64,000 nt of DNA from Gonatopus flavifemur (GCA_018340375.1 JAFFJZ010000004.1:24092001-24156000); one strand, 5' to 3'; counted from the first letter of the stretch, positions 36,838 through 48,257 are shown. The notes: generated by a model not told the origin, from the letters alone. Numbers and translations: made by a program.

Positions 36838-36915
36838 CGGGAGATTCGGACCCACGTTGTTGCTGAAATGACCTGTCCTAGTCCTTTGCGTTTAACCACT
36901 TCGCCATGGTACCGT
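36838..36915 (-). other. tRNA-like sequence (SINE-like)
   Basis: On the minus strand TGGCGAAGTGGTTAAACGC is a strong box A of the Ser/Leu type, and GGGTCCGAATCTC is a box B about 45 bp later. Stem pairing is incomplete by eye. This is a tRNA pseudogene or tRNA-derived SINE. Confidence 0.5.
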
Positions 36916-37014
36916 TCCGATCGACGCATGTCATAAATAAGTTCATAATAGTATAATTTGATAGTATGTGTAGTGTGAAGTCGAAGATAAATTTGGAAAA
37001 CATTTTATGGGAAC

Positions 37015-37275
37015 TGAGAATTGGCAAATATTGGCACAATTGTTCTCAACGAATGCTCAATTTTTACACTTGCGCCAAGCTTGTACCAAACTTAGTGACC
37101 ATTTCAAAAATATTAACAAATGTACCATGACTGACTATTCATTTGGAACAACGGGACAATCATGGAACAATATTGGGCTAATTGTTCTTTACGGAGGTTT
37201 GTTTCTGACAGATGTGCCAACCTTGGGACAAGCTTGGGTTTTTTTTCAGCCTTGGCAATACCTGCATGGGTAATT
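37015..37275 (+). repeat. CCAAGCTTG-family element (copy A of an inverted pair)
   Basis: GCGCCAAGCTTGTACC, GGGACAATCATGG, CAACCTTGGGACAAGCTTGG and the end GCAATACCTGCATGGGT appear in this order. The copy at 41745-42005 carries the same series inverted and nearly unchanged. Reading frames here are by-products. Confidence 0.75.
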
Positions 37276-37384
37276 TTATTCATATATATATATATACGTA
37301 TAAACAATTGTAACACTGAAAATGAAGGAATCTTGTTCCTACTTTCAGATATTTTTGACTGAATTATCCATCAAACTATACACG

Positions 37385-37627
37385 CACGGAGAAAAAAGAT
37401 CATGGAATGATCGCTAGAAAAGATAGTAAACTGGTGAAGATAGTAAACTGTGCCCAGTCGTTAACAGGGACGAGTAATGGTTCCTATTTTGGTATATTAA
37501 AATACAATATAGTATACCAAAGTAGGAATCATTACTCGTCTCTGTTAGCGACTGTGCACAGAAATTCGTAGTTGTCACCAGTTTACTATCTTTCCTAGCG
37601 ATCATTCCATGATCTTTTTTCTCCGTG
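37385..37627. mobile_element. CACGG-ended MITE, CG duplication
   Basis: The 243 bp element is almost entirely two inverted arms: CACGGAGAAAAAAGATCATG pairs with CATGATCTTTTTTCTCCGTG. The centre is at about 37505. CG precedes (37383-37384) and follows (37628-37629), which is not a TA duplication. Confidence 0.85.
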
Positions 37628-37629
37628 CG

Positions 37630-39175
37630 GCTGCCTATAAGATATGCTGATTTTGAGCCTCATCTGAAAATCAGGCGATCATGGGATTAAGATTTACTTT
37701 TTACTGTGTACTATACACCACGTAAAACCGCTATTTGACGAAACCGGACCTTCATTCTGACTGATGATGATACCATACAATGATGCAATGGAATCCAAAC
37801 AAAAGCAGCAAAACCTCTGAAAAATTGAGAGACAGGCATGCAACGGGGAAGCAAAAATGTACAGCTACCAGAAATCGTCTGAGCACAAGTACAGGTAGAA
37901 GATCGGCTCGTATCTGAGTTCCTGTTTTATATCATGAATCATCAGAATCAGAATAATTCTCCTCACCATTTCTCTCCTTTTGAATGCCAGCTTTCTCAGT
38001 ATTTCGAAAACTATTTTCCTTTTTATCGTACTGAGGATTGCAACCAAAATGTGCGATGATATTCGACTTTCTTCATCATAAATTGCTTTTTTCAGAAACT
38101 ACTGAAAACAAAACACACCTACATACTTTGGGAAGTTCGAAATTTGTAATACAAAGTCAAAAAACTGAGCAGTCCGATTTGGAACAGTGGGTGGTTCGAG
38201 TTAAGACCAATGTTTCCATTCAAACTGTTTACCACCGTTTTCGATTTTCAGCCATAACTCAGAACTGATGACAGTTATTTCAACAGTTTTTTAGGGAAAC
38301 TTTGGATAATTCAACAGTCTCTCCAACGGCACATAATACATGCGATGGAAAGAAAATAGGGTTCGGAATTGGCCACTCCCCTACGTCAGACAGATCCGTA
38401 AAAATACTATTAGTGAATTTTAAATGTTCCTCTGATCTCTATCATTTAAAAGTACATACCCTAATGAAAATTTCACACCGTGTTTTTCTGGTGTAACTTT
38501 CGTATCCGTGCAAATCAAGTGGAAAATGAGTGAGATTTTGGTATTTCACTCGTATTTCACCATGAATACAAGGTGTATTTGTGAATTTCCTACATCAATT
38601 TCCTCCATACTTGACAACTACCAAATTTACACCAATTCCACGCTGTTATGATTTCAAGTACTTATTATTTGACGTACACTTAAAACACACAACAATCAAA
38701 TCAACCCAAGGTAGGTAGTAACATGAACTTCGTACACCACTTTGTACTCAGTTCTGAATCAAATTTGAGAAAAAATTCAATGCCATTGTGGTATTTCTGT
38801 TTTCATTATTTCTATTGCTTCAAGTTAGCTGGAGGGAATGAAAGAACAGAGTTACAAGTAGATTGAGAGAAATAATAATTACTAATACCAAGAAAATATA
38901 TTCTTGAATGCAGCTAATATGGCGTGGAGCCAAGAAAAATTTTTTTGAATCCAGAAAATATTTTCTCAATTCAATAAACCTATGCTTGGTTTCAGAGAAA
39001 TTTTCTTGAATCAAGAAAAAATATTTGTAGAGAAATGAATTTCTTGGAATAAGAAAATATATTGTTGATGATAGTGATTATTCCTCTCTGTGTAATTCAT
39101 TTTCATTGATGTTCTAACATTGGACTGGAAATTCCCTGTTTCCCTTGTACAAAAGGAGAGAATTCAGCGCCCAGA
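37630..39175. other. No gene recognised; possible MITE at 38862-39091
   Basis: Between about 38862 and 39091 the left GAGAGAAATAATAATTACTA and the right inverse ending CTCTCTGTG, with repeated CCAAGAAAAT/TTTTCTTGA words inside, suggest an old inverted-repeat element. The rest is plain AT-rich sequence. Confidence 0.45.
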
Positions 39176-39179
39176 TAGA

Positions 39180-39425
39180 AATTGAGAAATGGCCCACGCT
39201 TGGCGCGACCTTGCCCCATTTTTTACTTATATAGGACCAGAACCCATCACAAAAAATGATCCAAGCTTGGTAAAAGCTTGGGATGATAACCTCGTGCCAG
39301 GCTTGGTACCCAATATTGAACCAAAAAACAATGCTAAGCATGGCCCAAGATATCATGATACATGTATTATGAGTTTTTTGGGGCTTGGCTGATATGACCA
39401 AACCGGACCTGGCTCAAGTTGTGAA
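39180..39425. repeat. CCAAGCTTGG-family element
   Basis: It carries an exact CCAAGCTTGG at 39261-39270, the core GGGATGATAACC at about 39280, and GCCAGGCTTGGTACC and GCATGGCCCAAG words in both orientations. Confidence 0.6.
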
Positions 39426-39584
39426 TATCAACTGTTGACAAGCTTCAACCCGGTTCTTCATAATTCTCAGAGGGAAGTACATCATTCTGCATGACATTCC
39501 ATTCGTGACAATAATTGATATTGGTACAACTCTGTGATAATTACAAGCATGAAGATGCGGGATAGGTTCTCAAATAATCAATGG

Positions 39585-39895
39585 TTCTGAATTGGCCCAA
39601 TATTAGTTCGCCATGCTTGGCAGCTTAACGTTCCTCTAAGCTTCAGCCACTTGTTGTATTGGCCTTCCTTATGAAACATGAGATTCGGTCTCAAAAAACG
39701 AATGCTGTTGTATTGGGTGGATATTGGTTCACCATGCTCAGCAGCTTCACATTTTGCCAAGCTCACACTAGTTGTCATATTGTTATTACCCGTAAAACAC
39801 CAGGTTCGCAATTCTTGGCAGCCCAATATTTTGCCAAGGTTGGGCCACTTGTTCGTATTAGCATTCCTTACCTGGGCAGTAACAGGGGGAATCAA
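39585..39895. repeat. Tandem units of about 122 bp, CCAAGCTT-related
   Basis: TTCGCCATGCTTGGCAGCTT at about 39607 recurs as TTCACCATGCTCAGCAGCTT about 122 bp later and as a weaker third copy near 39810 (CTTGGCAGCCCAATATTTTG). Long overlapping frames on both strands follow the repeat and are not genes. Confidence 0.6.
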
Positions 39896-39929
39896 TACAC
39901 GTTTGAAGTCGTTCGTACTATGAGCCACA

Positions 39930-41605
39930 ATTCTCTAATACATAGATACATCTGTGAAACTTCTAATGTTCGTGTAAACATCAAATTCATGGTAAAATGT
40001 GGAAAGATTTTGTTCTCTTCTTGAGTCCATAATGTGACAACTAATAGCGAGAACATTGACACATCAGAGAAATCCTCGTGTCGGATAACCAAAGTGGAAT
40101 CACGCAAATTCGATCCCAAATATGTTGGAAGCTTCCAAAGAGAACAGGAAAACGAAACTTCATCATCATCTTTTCCCATTCCACTGTTGGTACCAATACT
40201 CAGGGTGATCCATTTATCAAACGACAACTGGAAGAGACGAATCAGGAATGAGAAAAATCTCTCACTGTTTTTCTTCCCTTTCCTCACCTACACATTCATC
40301 CTTTTGCCTTTTATCAACTTTTTAGCCATGTCGCAATAACGAGAAAGCAATATACACATCCTCGATCCTGTCGTTTTCAACCTCGATCTCGATCTGTGAT
40401 AATCGCGAAAGAAGATTGTAACTTTGAAGGGTGAAAGATACTGCATATATGTATGGATTCGTTCGCGGTGGAAATTGCTCCTTTGTGGGCGATATTGACA
40501 TCGCGAGAGTAAAAAAAGGGACGAGCGAAAAGCTGTGCATGTACGTTTACTAGTATCTTGGTTATATGAATGCTCTTATGTTGGATAGGTTATGTACACA
40601 TGGTGCTTCAAAATTTCCATGATCCATTGAAATGGTATGTTATCCAAGAGAAATTTGGATGAAGATTCGATGAGAAATAAGAAAGGTTCCGTACTACACA
40701 TGAAGATTGAAATCATAGAAACCGAAGAATATGAAAGAGTTACATTTGTCACTCAAATATATCAGCAGATTGAATACCATGTTTGTTGCCATTTATTGAT
40801 GACCTGTCGAGAAATCGTAATTTTTCGAATTTAATTTTCGAAAGAAAATTTCGTCATCATGCATTTTATAACACAAATTCCTGAAGTTTTGACGAAGTTG
40901 TTTTGGAATGTAATATCTTCAGTTGTAGATTTGGAATATTTTACAAGTCTAGTGATTTTAAAAAACTAAAGAAAAAAGTGCTTCCTCGATAATTCGAGTT
41001 GAATGTTTGACAAAAGAATGCATGACCTCATGGCTGAACAATTCATATTCATCTTTCAGACAAGAATGTCTAACAGACATGAAGTTTGAATTCCTCAAAA
41101 ACTAATTTCCTCTCGTTTATAATGGTGGTCAATCGGGAGAGATGGGGTCACCGCATCGTTAAGAAGAGCAACTTTTGACAAATAAGCGGATACTACCCTC
41201 ATCACATGGGTGAAGTTGAGTGGTCAGTTAAAAAAAAATCTCCAACTTGTAGATCGAAGTGGTAACACGAGAGTAATCGGTTCAATAAATTGAAAAAAAA
41301 AGTTGTGGTTATCGCCACACAACAATATTCAATGATTATTGATCTCTAGTCCTGACCACTCCAGAATTTGACAAATAAATTCAATAAAGTACCCTATGCT
41401 TGATTTGATCAACTAATAACACGGAAAAGAAAATTTTGCTGTGACAGCGAAATTCGATTTTTCTCCGTACCCTTTGTTGTAGCAGCAAATTTTGGCGTTG
41501 TGACAACAATCTCGTTAGCTACGACAGGAATTTTTCCAACTGTGGCAATAAGCAATGTTGACTCTGAAGTCGACATAACTCGAGTCAAGAGTGTGTGTGT
41601 TAATC
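39930..41605. other. No gene recognised
   Basis: Frames of 101-131 codons on opposite strands near 39.9-40.3 kb overlap each other and lack recognisable motifs. No repeat structure was found. Confidence 0.45.
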
Positions 41606-41610
41606 TGTAC

Positions 41611-41740
41611 ATAACCCTCGAAACGTAACCCCCCTAAAAATCACGTCAACCGTAAACTTCCGGTCTGACAGGCCATTATTGCCATGTTTCGAATGTTCAA
41701 AGTTGTTAGAGGTGAGGAAAACATTTCTTTGATTCTCATA
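41611..41740 (-). mobile_element. Truncated copy of the TTAA-flanked MITE
   Basis: AACCCTCGAAACGTAACCCC, TCCGGTCTGACAGGCCATTA and TTCAAAGTTGTTAGAGGTGA follow the same order as the inverse of the element at 55252-55536. It ends abruptly where the palindrome-rich element at 41745 begins, so the remaining half is missing. Confidence 0.75.
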
Positions 41741-41744
41741 CAGG

Positions 41745-42005
41745 TATTGCCAAAACTGAAAAAAACCCAAGCTTGTCCCAAGGTTGGCACATGTGTCAGA
41801 AACAAACCTCCGTGAAGAAAAATTGGTCCAATATTGTTCCATGATTGTCCCGTTGTATCAAATGGATAGTCAGTCATGATACATTTGTTAATATTTTTGA
41901 AATGGTCACTACATTCGGTACAAGCTTGGCAAAAGTGTGAAAATCGAGCGTTCGTTGAGAACAATTATGCCAATATTGCCCACATGAGTGGCACAATGTT
42001 GATAA
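41745..42005 (-). repeat. CCAAGCTTG-family element (copy B of an inverted pair)
   Basis: Reverse complement of the element at 37015-37275 along its full length, including the end ACAGGTATTGCC and the words CCAAGCTTGTCCCAAGGTTG and GTACAAGCTTGGC. Confidence 0.75.
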
Positions 42006-42434
42006 ATATTGACTGAATTCTGAATTTACAATGGCTGAAGACTTGGGGATAACTATCGAGCCAGGGCTGGTCCGATCTTCCTGCCATAATTAATCTTACA
42101 CACTAGTTTTACACACCAAGCTAGATTTTATTGATCTAAGTAAGGATATAACTTCACCTAATGGTAATAGGATACTTTTAAATGTCATCATACACGGAGA
42201 TCAACTGATTTTGAAGAACTCTTCACAGAATTTCAGGATGTCTGGCTCATTTCGAAGACCATCGGTATTGATTGAAATATCAAAGAACACAAATTTTCCA
42301 ATGATCATACAAGCTTGTCACATTTTTTCTGTCGTTTTAAAATAATTCACGTGCGGTATTCTGAGGGAGAAAGTCATGAACTGAAATATGGATCAATTAT
42401 TCTTTTCATCCATATCTGCAATCAACGGAGCATT

Positions 42435-42620
42435 GGTTGATGCTTGGTAAATGAATAGGACCGGGCCTGGCAAAACCACTGCCCCAAGCTTGTCCTGATC
42501 TTATCATTCCCAAGCCTGGGCCAAGTTTGGTGAATTGTTCAAGACAAGTCTCGGCAGGTCTTGTGCCAGGCTTGGTTTATCATTGGGCCATTGGTCCATA
42601 CACACATGGGTTATTATGAG
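42435..42620. repeat. CCAAGCTTG-family element
   Basis: CCCCAAGCTTGTCC, CCCAAGCCTGGGCCAAG and GCCAGGCTTGG words are present. TTATCATTCCC is at about 42500 and the terminus ACACACATGGGTTA at about 42605. Confidence 0.55.
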
Positions 42621-42934
42621 TGTCTACGGGGTAGGATAGTGAATTTATATATAAAAATTGCTGAAAAATTCTGTGCAGAATAGGAATAAGATGTCAAACA
42701 AATTAATAACAAAAGTTCGAATTATGGGCAAATACAGTTTCAATAACGTTGATGAAGTTTAGATCGTTTATTATAACGAATTGGTGATCAAATAAAGACA
42801 CCCATATGGAAATGAACGAACGCCCCAGTACTGGTCCAGTACCGCTGCCATAGCTGCCAGTGCTGTCAAATTTGGAATTTAATTACTGGCCCAGGTCATT
42901 AGACAGTACTGAACCAATACTGGGATGATAACAA

Positions 42935-43150
42935 CCCAGATAACAATTTAACCTTGCTGCAATGTTGTCAAGCAAGCTTGTGACAAGGTTGATATAAGCC
43001 TCCTAGTTGACACACGACAAGGGTACAAGCTTAAAAAACCCTAGCAGCAGGGCTGTAGCAACCTCACACTGACAAGGTTGTCAATAACAAGCCAAAAACA
43101 ATCGAATGACAAGTGTGACAGGGTTATGACAAGCCTACATGTTATCTGGG
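42935..43150. mobile_element. CCCAGATAACA-ended insertion
   Basis: CCCAGATAACA at the left and its perfect inverse TGTTATCTGGG at the right bound 216 bp with many GACAAGGTTG and AAGCTTGTGACAAGG words. AA lies on both sides of the boundary, a possible 2 bp duplication. A related piece with AACCTTGTAATAAGGTTG is at about 50500-50530. Confidence 0.6.
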
Positions 43151-43201
43151 AATGTCTGACATAAGGCCCATTATTGGCATCCAAACGTAGACAGTACTGT
43201 C

Positions 43202-43465
43202 ATTTCAACCTAGCCAAAATTGATATTTCAATATTACCCGTATTGATCCTCTAATTGTACTTGAATCAGAATTTCAATCTTGCCTGTACTGACATTACAA
43301 TCCAGCCAACATCGGGATTCCAATTTTCCCTGAACTAGCGTTTCAACCATGTCAGTGTGCGCATTTCAATGTCACCAGTACGACCATTTCAATTCTACCT
43401 TTAATGAATTCCACGGGCATTCTCAATGGCGTACTATCGGCATTTTCAATGGCAAGTTTATTGAT
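43202..43465. repeat. 23 bp minisatellite, about 11 units
   Basis: ATTTCAAYN-type unit starts fall at 43202, 43225, 43248, 43271, 43294, 43317, 43340, 43363 and 43386, all exactly 23 bp apart. After a 10 bp slip they continue at 43419 and 43442. Consensus is roughly ATTTCAATNNTNCCNGTACTG. Units are diverged, so the array is old. Confidence 0.85.
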
Positions 43466-43779
43466 CCTATGTAGACTCCACGCAGTTACACTGCGTGTGC
43501 TGTTACGGTAATTTTTATAACATCAAAAAAGCTTACCAATTTTATTTCATATATGTCCCGATTGTGTTGAAACGAAAAAATTGAATTTTTATAATATAAT
43601 TTATAATATATGACATATATTTTCCTACTAACCGACAGGTAATTCTGAAACAGATCACTGCAGGGTTAATAGTGGCCTTGGGTGAAATTTTGTTCCAACT
43701 TTTTTCATAAAGTACTTGATAAATTCCAATTTTGAATAGATAATAATCGAACTATTCTCTCAGTGCAGCCATTTTGCCG

Positions 43780-44452
43780 CGAAGGTAAGTTGACACCCAA
43801 TCCACAATCGCTTTTGTAGTGAGACACTGTTGCATCGATGCTGGCACAGTATTGTCTTTTCGTGGAATTTCAAAAGATTACCAACTCTGAGTCAGTACTG
43901 GCGCAGTGTTTGCTCAACAATGTTGCCATGTTTCCGCAGAAATGAGTCGACCCCCGACTCAATACCAATTCTGTCGTGAAACAACGTGGCGTCGATGCTG
44001 GCGCTGTACCGTCTCTGTGTAACGCTGCGAAATATTACCAACTCTGAGTCCGTACTGGCACAGTATTGGCTCACTAAAATAACCATGTTCCTGCGGAGAT
44101 GGGTTGACCCCCGATCCACTACCAATTCTGTCGGAAAACTACGTGGCGTCGATGCTGGCGTAGTACCGTCTCTGCGTAACGTTTGAAAATATTACCAACC
44201 CCGGGTCAGTACTGGCACAGTTTCGTTTTTCTACAACCTAGCTGTTCTTCAATCAGTATTGATTCGGTACTGATCCAAGACTGTCTGCGCAAGCAAACCA
44301 ATACCGTCTGAAAACCGTCAAACAAATAGTGCCAGTTGAAAAAGAGTAATGGCACTGTACGGGGACCAGTTGTTCTGGCCGAAGTATGGCAAATACAAAC
44401 TTGCCAGTACTGGGCTATTTGTCAACTCTGGCAATTTCCACATGGGCATACT
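43780..44452 (-). repeat. 157 bp satellite array, reverse orientation, with CCC-type end
   Basis: TCGATGCTGG recurs at 43834, 43992 and 44149 (steps of 158 and 157), accompanied by ACCAACTCTGAGTCAGTACT. That is the inverse of the anchor used in the 0.65-2 kb array, so both belong to one family. An exact CCAGTACTGG is at 44404-44413 and the family terminus CAATTTCCACATGGG ends near 44447. Confidence 0.8.
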
Positions 44453-44620
44453 CAGCTGTTAAAGACTCAAGTTCCTGTAATACATTCTTTGGTCTATGTT
44501 TTTAATTGCGAAACATTACAAAGAATGCATTCGAGAAGATATATAACGATGATTCATCAGATTTTGTGAGTTCTCATTTTCGTTTCATTTCTATAAACGA
44601 TTCAAACTCCAAGAACATGT
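44449..44620 (+). repeat. Dispersed repeat of about 170 bp (copy 1)
   Basis: AGCTGTTAAAGACTCAAG, ATTACAAAGAATGCATTCG, AACGATGATTCATCAGATTT and TTCTATAAACGATTCAAACT follow the same order as at 54011-54182. Identity looks high by eye. It starts right at the end of the CCC-ended element, which probably inserted into it. Function is unknown. Confidence 0.7.
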
Positions 44621-44624
44621 TTTG

Positions 44625-45655
44625 ATAGCGGTCTGTGAGATCGGGATTACGGTTTGAGATGTAATAATTCTATTTGCTAGGTCAACAAGTTCTTTGTTTC
44701 CTTGTTAGAGGGAAGCTTTGTGATCGTTTCGAGGGACCGAAAATTTTTCTGCCCCAAACTCAAAATTCCTTATTAAATATTTCTTCGAGCAAATTGGAAT
44801 CGAGAGAAGGAAAGGATAAGCATTGAGCTTTGTAACAAGATTTGAACATTCCGTGAATATCATAATCATGCGGATATCCACGTCTGCCTTTTATCCACTT
44901 TGTCTCCACCGAGATGCAACGTGAAAATCGGTGGGTGTGCTGTTGGGGTGATGTGTTGGGCTGGATAAAAAATAGCAGTCGATTTTCTGATACATTAGAG
45001 TGGAATCATTAATCCTACGCATACTGCCGTACTTGGTTATTAATTTTGTCCAGCATGTTAATGTAAGGGATGTGAATCACTCATGCCTTCCAGAGAGTTA
45101 TCCAAACGGTAGAAGAGCTCCTGGTTAGCAGAAATCGTGCCATCTTTTCCAAAGATAGTCACGGAGTATCCGGGAAACTTTGAAGCTCGATGAAAATCCG
45201 AGAGGCAACAATATCGCTGTCATTGTTTCATGTCAGCACTTATTTTACTCCAATAAATAATAATAAGTTACCATGAATCTATGGCATTGAATTAATTACC
45301 ATATTATTCCTCAATTCGGTTCTTTACTTCTCCGAATCTGGTGTAATCATCTAAAGGACTAGATCTTTTGAAATGCAAACAAAAGAGAATACAACAAGAG
45401 AGTTATCAATCATTTTCAATGGTCTAACGGAACAGGTGACGATTAATTGAACTACAAACTGATAATTGAATTCAACTTCAACTGTTATGGAAGTTCAGCT
45501 ACATTCTGTAAATTGGAATAATTATCTACACTCACTCAGGATTGTTAGCATCGTCTCTGAGTGTTCATATTATTGAAGTACTGATAGTTTACCGAGAAGA
45601 ACCGATAACTAAGGTTGCTGACTCGACAACCGGCTTTTGTATCGGTTGGTTATTT
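44625..45655. other. No gene recognised
   Basis: Slightly more balanced base composition near 44.9-45.2 kb, but no convincing frame, splice pattern or repeat. Confidence 0.45.
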
Positions 45656-45661
45656 TTTCCA

Positions 45662-45888
45662 CACGGAAAAAAAAGATTAGTTGAAATAACTTTTTAACTT
45701 GTAAGCGCATATGGGTCCACTTTTTTTCGTTAGAATAACAATTTTTTTCGTTAATTTAACTGATTTTTTTAGTAAATCATTTAAAATTGGTTAAATAAAT
45801 TGATTAATTTGTTATTCTAACGAAAAAAAGTGGGCCCATATGCGCTTACAAGTTAAATAGTTATTTCAACGGATCTTTTTTTTCCGTG
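45662..45888. mobile_element. CACGG-ended MITE, CA duplication
   Basis: Two long inverted arms: CACGGAAAAAAAAGATTAG pairs with the end ATCTTTTTTTTCCGTG, and ACTTGTAAGCGCATATGGG pairs with CCCATATGCGCTTACAAGT. CA flanks both sides (45660-45661 and 45889-45890). Confidence 0.85.
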
Positions 45889-45894
45889 CAAAAC

Positions 45895-46955
45895 TGAAAA
45901 TTTACATTTCGATATTTACAAGAAGTACTCAATTAACAGGAAGGCCGGTTTTGTAGTTGGTAACTGTACTGAACACCGAATATTGCAAGAACTGAGTGGG
46001 GGAGAGTCCTGCGGTACTGGCCGGCAAACACCCTATAAATAACGATGACTGGCATTCAAATGAGACGTTGATAGCCCTGCAATGACGGTGAAGAGTCATT
46101 ACTGGCCATTTAGAACGCCGCAGTGATGCCAGGATTCGGCCAGCTGACCAGTTTTACTCCCTCCATCACGCTGTATGGAATCAAATTTCTTTTGTCGGAG
46201 GTTTCATTGTGTATGTGATATTCCTATACAGATGAGTGTAATAGTGAGGGTAAAGCTAATTGGCCGAACGAATGCTCGCGAATGCTTCGCATCGCAGGCC
46301 TGCAAAATGTTCAAAAATAAGATAAAAATAGATACCATGTCATTTTTTCAACCTCTTTCATATGATTTTGGTAGATTAGTATCTAGGTTATTTATTATTT
46401 TGTTCGAATTTACAAGCCATTTTCACCAGGATTTATAAATCATTCTATCATAGTGTAGCTTACTATTAAAAAGTAGTTGTGAAAAACAGTTGTGTTCACT
46501 AAAAAATCAAGTAATTTCGATCCTAACCTTTGGTTACATCGTACAATAAAAATTGGTAAACGATAATAAAAAAATAGTTGTATTACTAAGTTTCTTAGAT
46601 AATGGCAACTAATACTTTCTCTCAGTGCAATTGGAATTATTTATTTATTTCAATGAAAATTACCAAAAATTCAACAAGAAAATCAAAGTTTCCTAAAAAT
46701 CATATTGGGAGTTGAGATTGAGTTTAAAGAAACTGCCAATTGATAGATACAAAGCTTCCTCGTTTTATGTATACTTTATCCATACGATTTTTAGTGATTC
46801 GGATTCAAAGAGCAAAAATCTCAATCTTCGATCACACTTTTCTTCTCCGAGTAAAAAACTAAGAAATTGTATGAGATATTGGAAAATGTTTTTCTACTCA
46901 TTGGCAGAATCTCGCTTCTTTCTTAGTACACGCGGGCAAAAGGGATAGTTGCAGC
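45895..46955. other. GTACTGGCC-related remnant and unassigned sequence
   Basis: Around 46005-46160 GCGGTACTGGCCGGC, ATTACTGGCCATTT and TCGGCCAGCTGACC suggest a remnant of the CCAGTACTGG family. The remainder holds no recognisable gene. Confidence 0.4.
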
Positions 46956-46987
46956 AACTACTTAAATAGTCGATTTTCGACCATCTA

Positions 46988-47203
46988 CACTGTGAAAAAT
47001 CTGCCGAGTTTTTCTTCACACTGTTGATGGATTTCGTTCCCTCATCGTCAGGGAATTACTTTTCTATCAAATATGAGGGATTTTCCACCACTCTGAGGAA
47101 TTATTTTGTTTTTTGGGTGTTTGGGTGAAAAATTCCCCATCTATGGAGGAATTTTGCTGCCACCATTTTTTTGGGGAAGGTTCCACAATGATTTTTTACA
47201 GGG
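46988..47203. mobile_element. CACTG-ended MITE, TA duplication
   Basis: CACTGTGAAAAATCTGCCG to GATTTTTTACAGGG, with TA at 46986-46987 and 47204-47205. The arms carry CTGAGGAATT/AATTCCCC-type words. Pairing of the surrounding host confirms the boundaries. Confidence 0.75.
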
Positions 47204-47282
47204 TACTTAAGTGGTTGCTGCAGCCACTTAATAGTTCGGACAAGTGACACGTTAGCTACCTCAACTAACTCAAAATACCTCA

Positions 47283-47485
47283 CACGGAGGAAAATTTATA
47301 GATGAATTTACAATGGAACTTTGTAACCGAGGAACAGACTGAATTTACGATGAAATTTACTATGACGAGACAATAGAAAGATGATCAAATTCACTGTTTT
47401 ACAGTAAATGCCACTACGAAGTCAGTCTGTTCCTCTGACACAATAATCACATAGTAAATTTAACTAAAAAAAATTCCTCTCCGTG
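47283..47485. mobile_element. CACGG-ended MITE (family B, copy 2), CA duplication
   Basis: Full-length match to 9391-9592, with ends CACGGAGGAAAATTTATAG and AAATTCCTCTCCGTG. CA precedes (47281-47282) and follows (47486-47487). Confidence 0.85.
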
Positions 47486-47694
47486 CAGGTATTTGCGTTA
47501 GTCAGTGCTACTTTCCGAGTTATTTAAGGCGTGTTTACTTGTCCTGACTACTAAGTAGCTGCATCAACTACTCAAATAAATGATAGAAAATTGACTATTT
47601 GTTTTCCCAGTGAAGACATGAGAATCATTATAACATAACTAATCAAAGCCGTCAGAAAATCACTTAAATCATCGTTTTCGAAAAAACAAAATTC

Positions 47695-48245
47695 CTATCA
47701 CTTCTCAACCGATTTGGCTGAAACTCATACAGGAATATTATGAACCCATGGCTGAAATGTGGTATGAATTTCATTAAGATCGCACGGATAGAAAATGAGA
47801 TTTGCGCGTTTGCAAAATGAATCTACGAAAAAAACATCACCACACCAATCCACACTATTCCTGATCCTCCGAACCGATTTACCTGAAATTTATAGAGAAC
47901 GTTTATTTTCCCAATAATAACATTTGAGCGAAGTTACATGATCCCGAAAGTGAAATTTCCCTCCCCTCTGTATTGATTCAACTGACACTCATATGGGATC
48001 ATCGCAGAAACATCTCATAAGTTTTATGAGAATTGGAAAAGCAGGAGAAGAGATACGCGCGTTCGCAAAAATCGCGTTTTGGATCACATTTGTCCTTCTG
48101 CATCCAACCACTCTGGACCAATTGAGCTCAAACTCATATGAGTCCAGCATTCCCTCGATCTACGAGTGTGGTATGAACTTCATAACGATCGGATGAGTTG
48201 AACGGGAGATATTCGCGTTCGCAATTTGTTGACAGACCGACAGAG
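47695..48245. repeat. Degenerate repeats resembling a retroelement 3' region
   Basis: AACCGATTTGGCTGAAACTC, ACCGATTTACCTGAAATTTA, GATTCAACTGACACTCATAT and CAATTGAGCTCAAACTCATA recur at 100-170 bp intervals. Each is followed by a TATGAACTTCATAACGATCG-like and a GCGCGTTTGCAAAA-like word. Such repeated blocks occur in non-LTR retroelement untranslated regions. It ends in GACAGACCGACAG just before the LINE tail. Confidence 0.5.
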
Positions 48246-48257
48246 ATGATGCCAGAT

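Larger units (their letters stand above)
42806..43480. repeat. CCAGTACTGG-family element with minisatellite and nested insert
   Basis: The left end is CCCATATGGAAATG. An exact CCAGTACTGG lies at 42825-42834 and the core TGGGATGATAAC at 42921-42932. A CCCAGATAACA-ended insert interrupts the core at 42935, and a 23 bp minisatellite fills 43202-43465. Confidence 0.6.
46950..47610. mobile_element. Palindromic host element carrying two nested MITEs
   Basis: AATAGTCGATTTTCGACCAT at the left and its inverse near 47575-47595, then GCTGCAGCCACTTAATAGTT with its inverse at 47545-47565, then ACTCAAAATACCT with its inverse AGGTATTTGCG, show one foldback element. A CACTG MITE (46988-47203) sits in its left arm and a CACGG MITE (47283-47485) exactly at its centre. 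Confidence 0.75.

Noticed and set aside
39578..40339. Four overlapping frames of 101-131 codons on both strands
   Set aside because: They overlap each other and a tandem repeat, and show no motif or signal.
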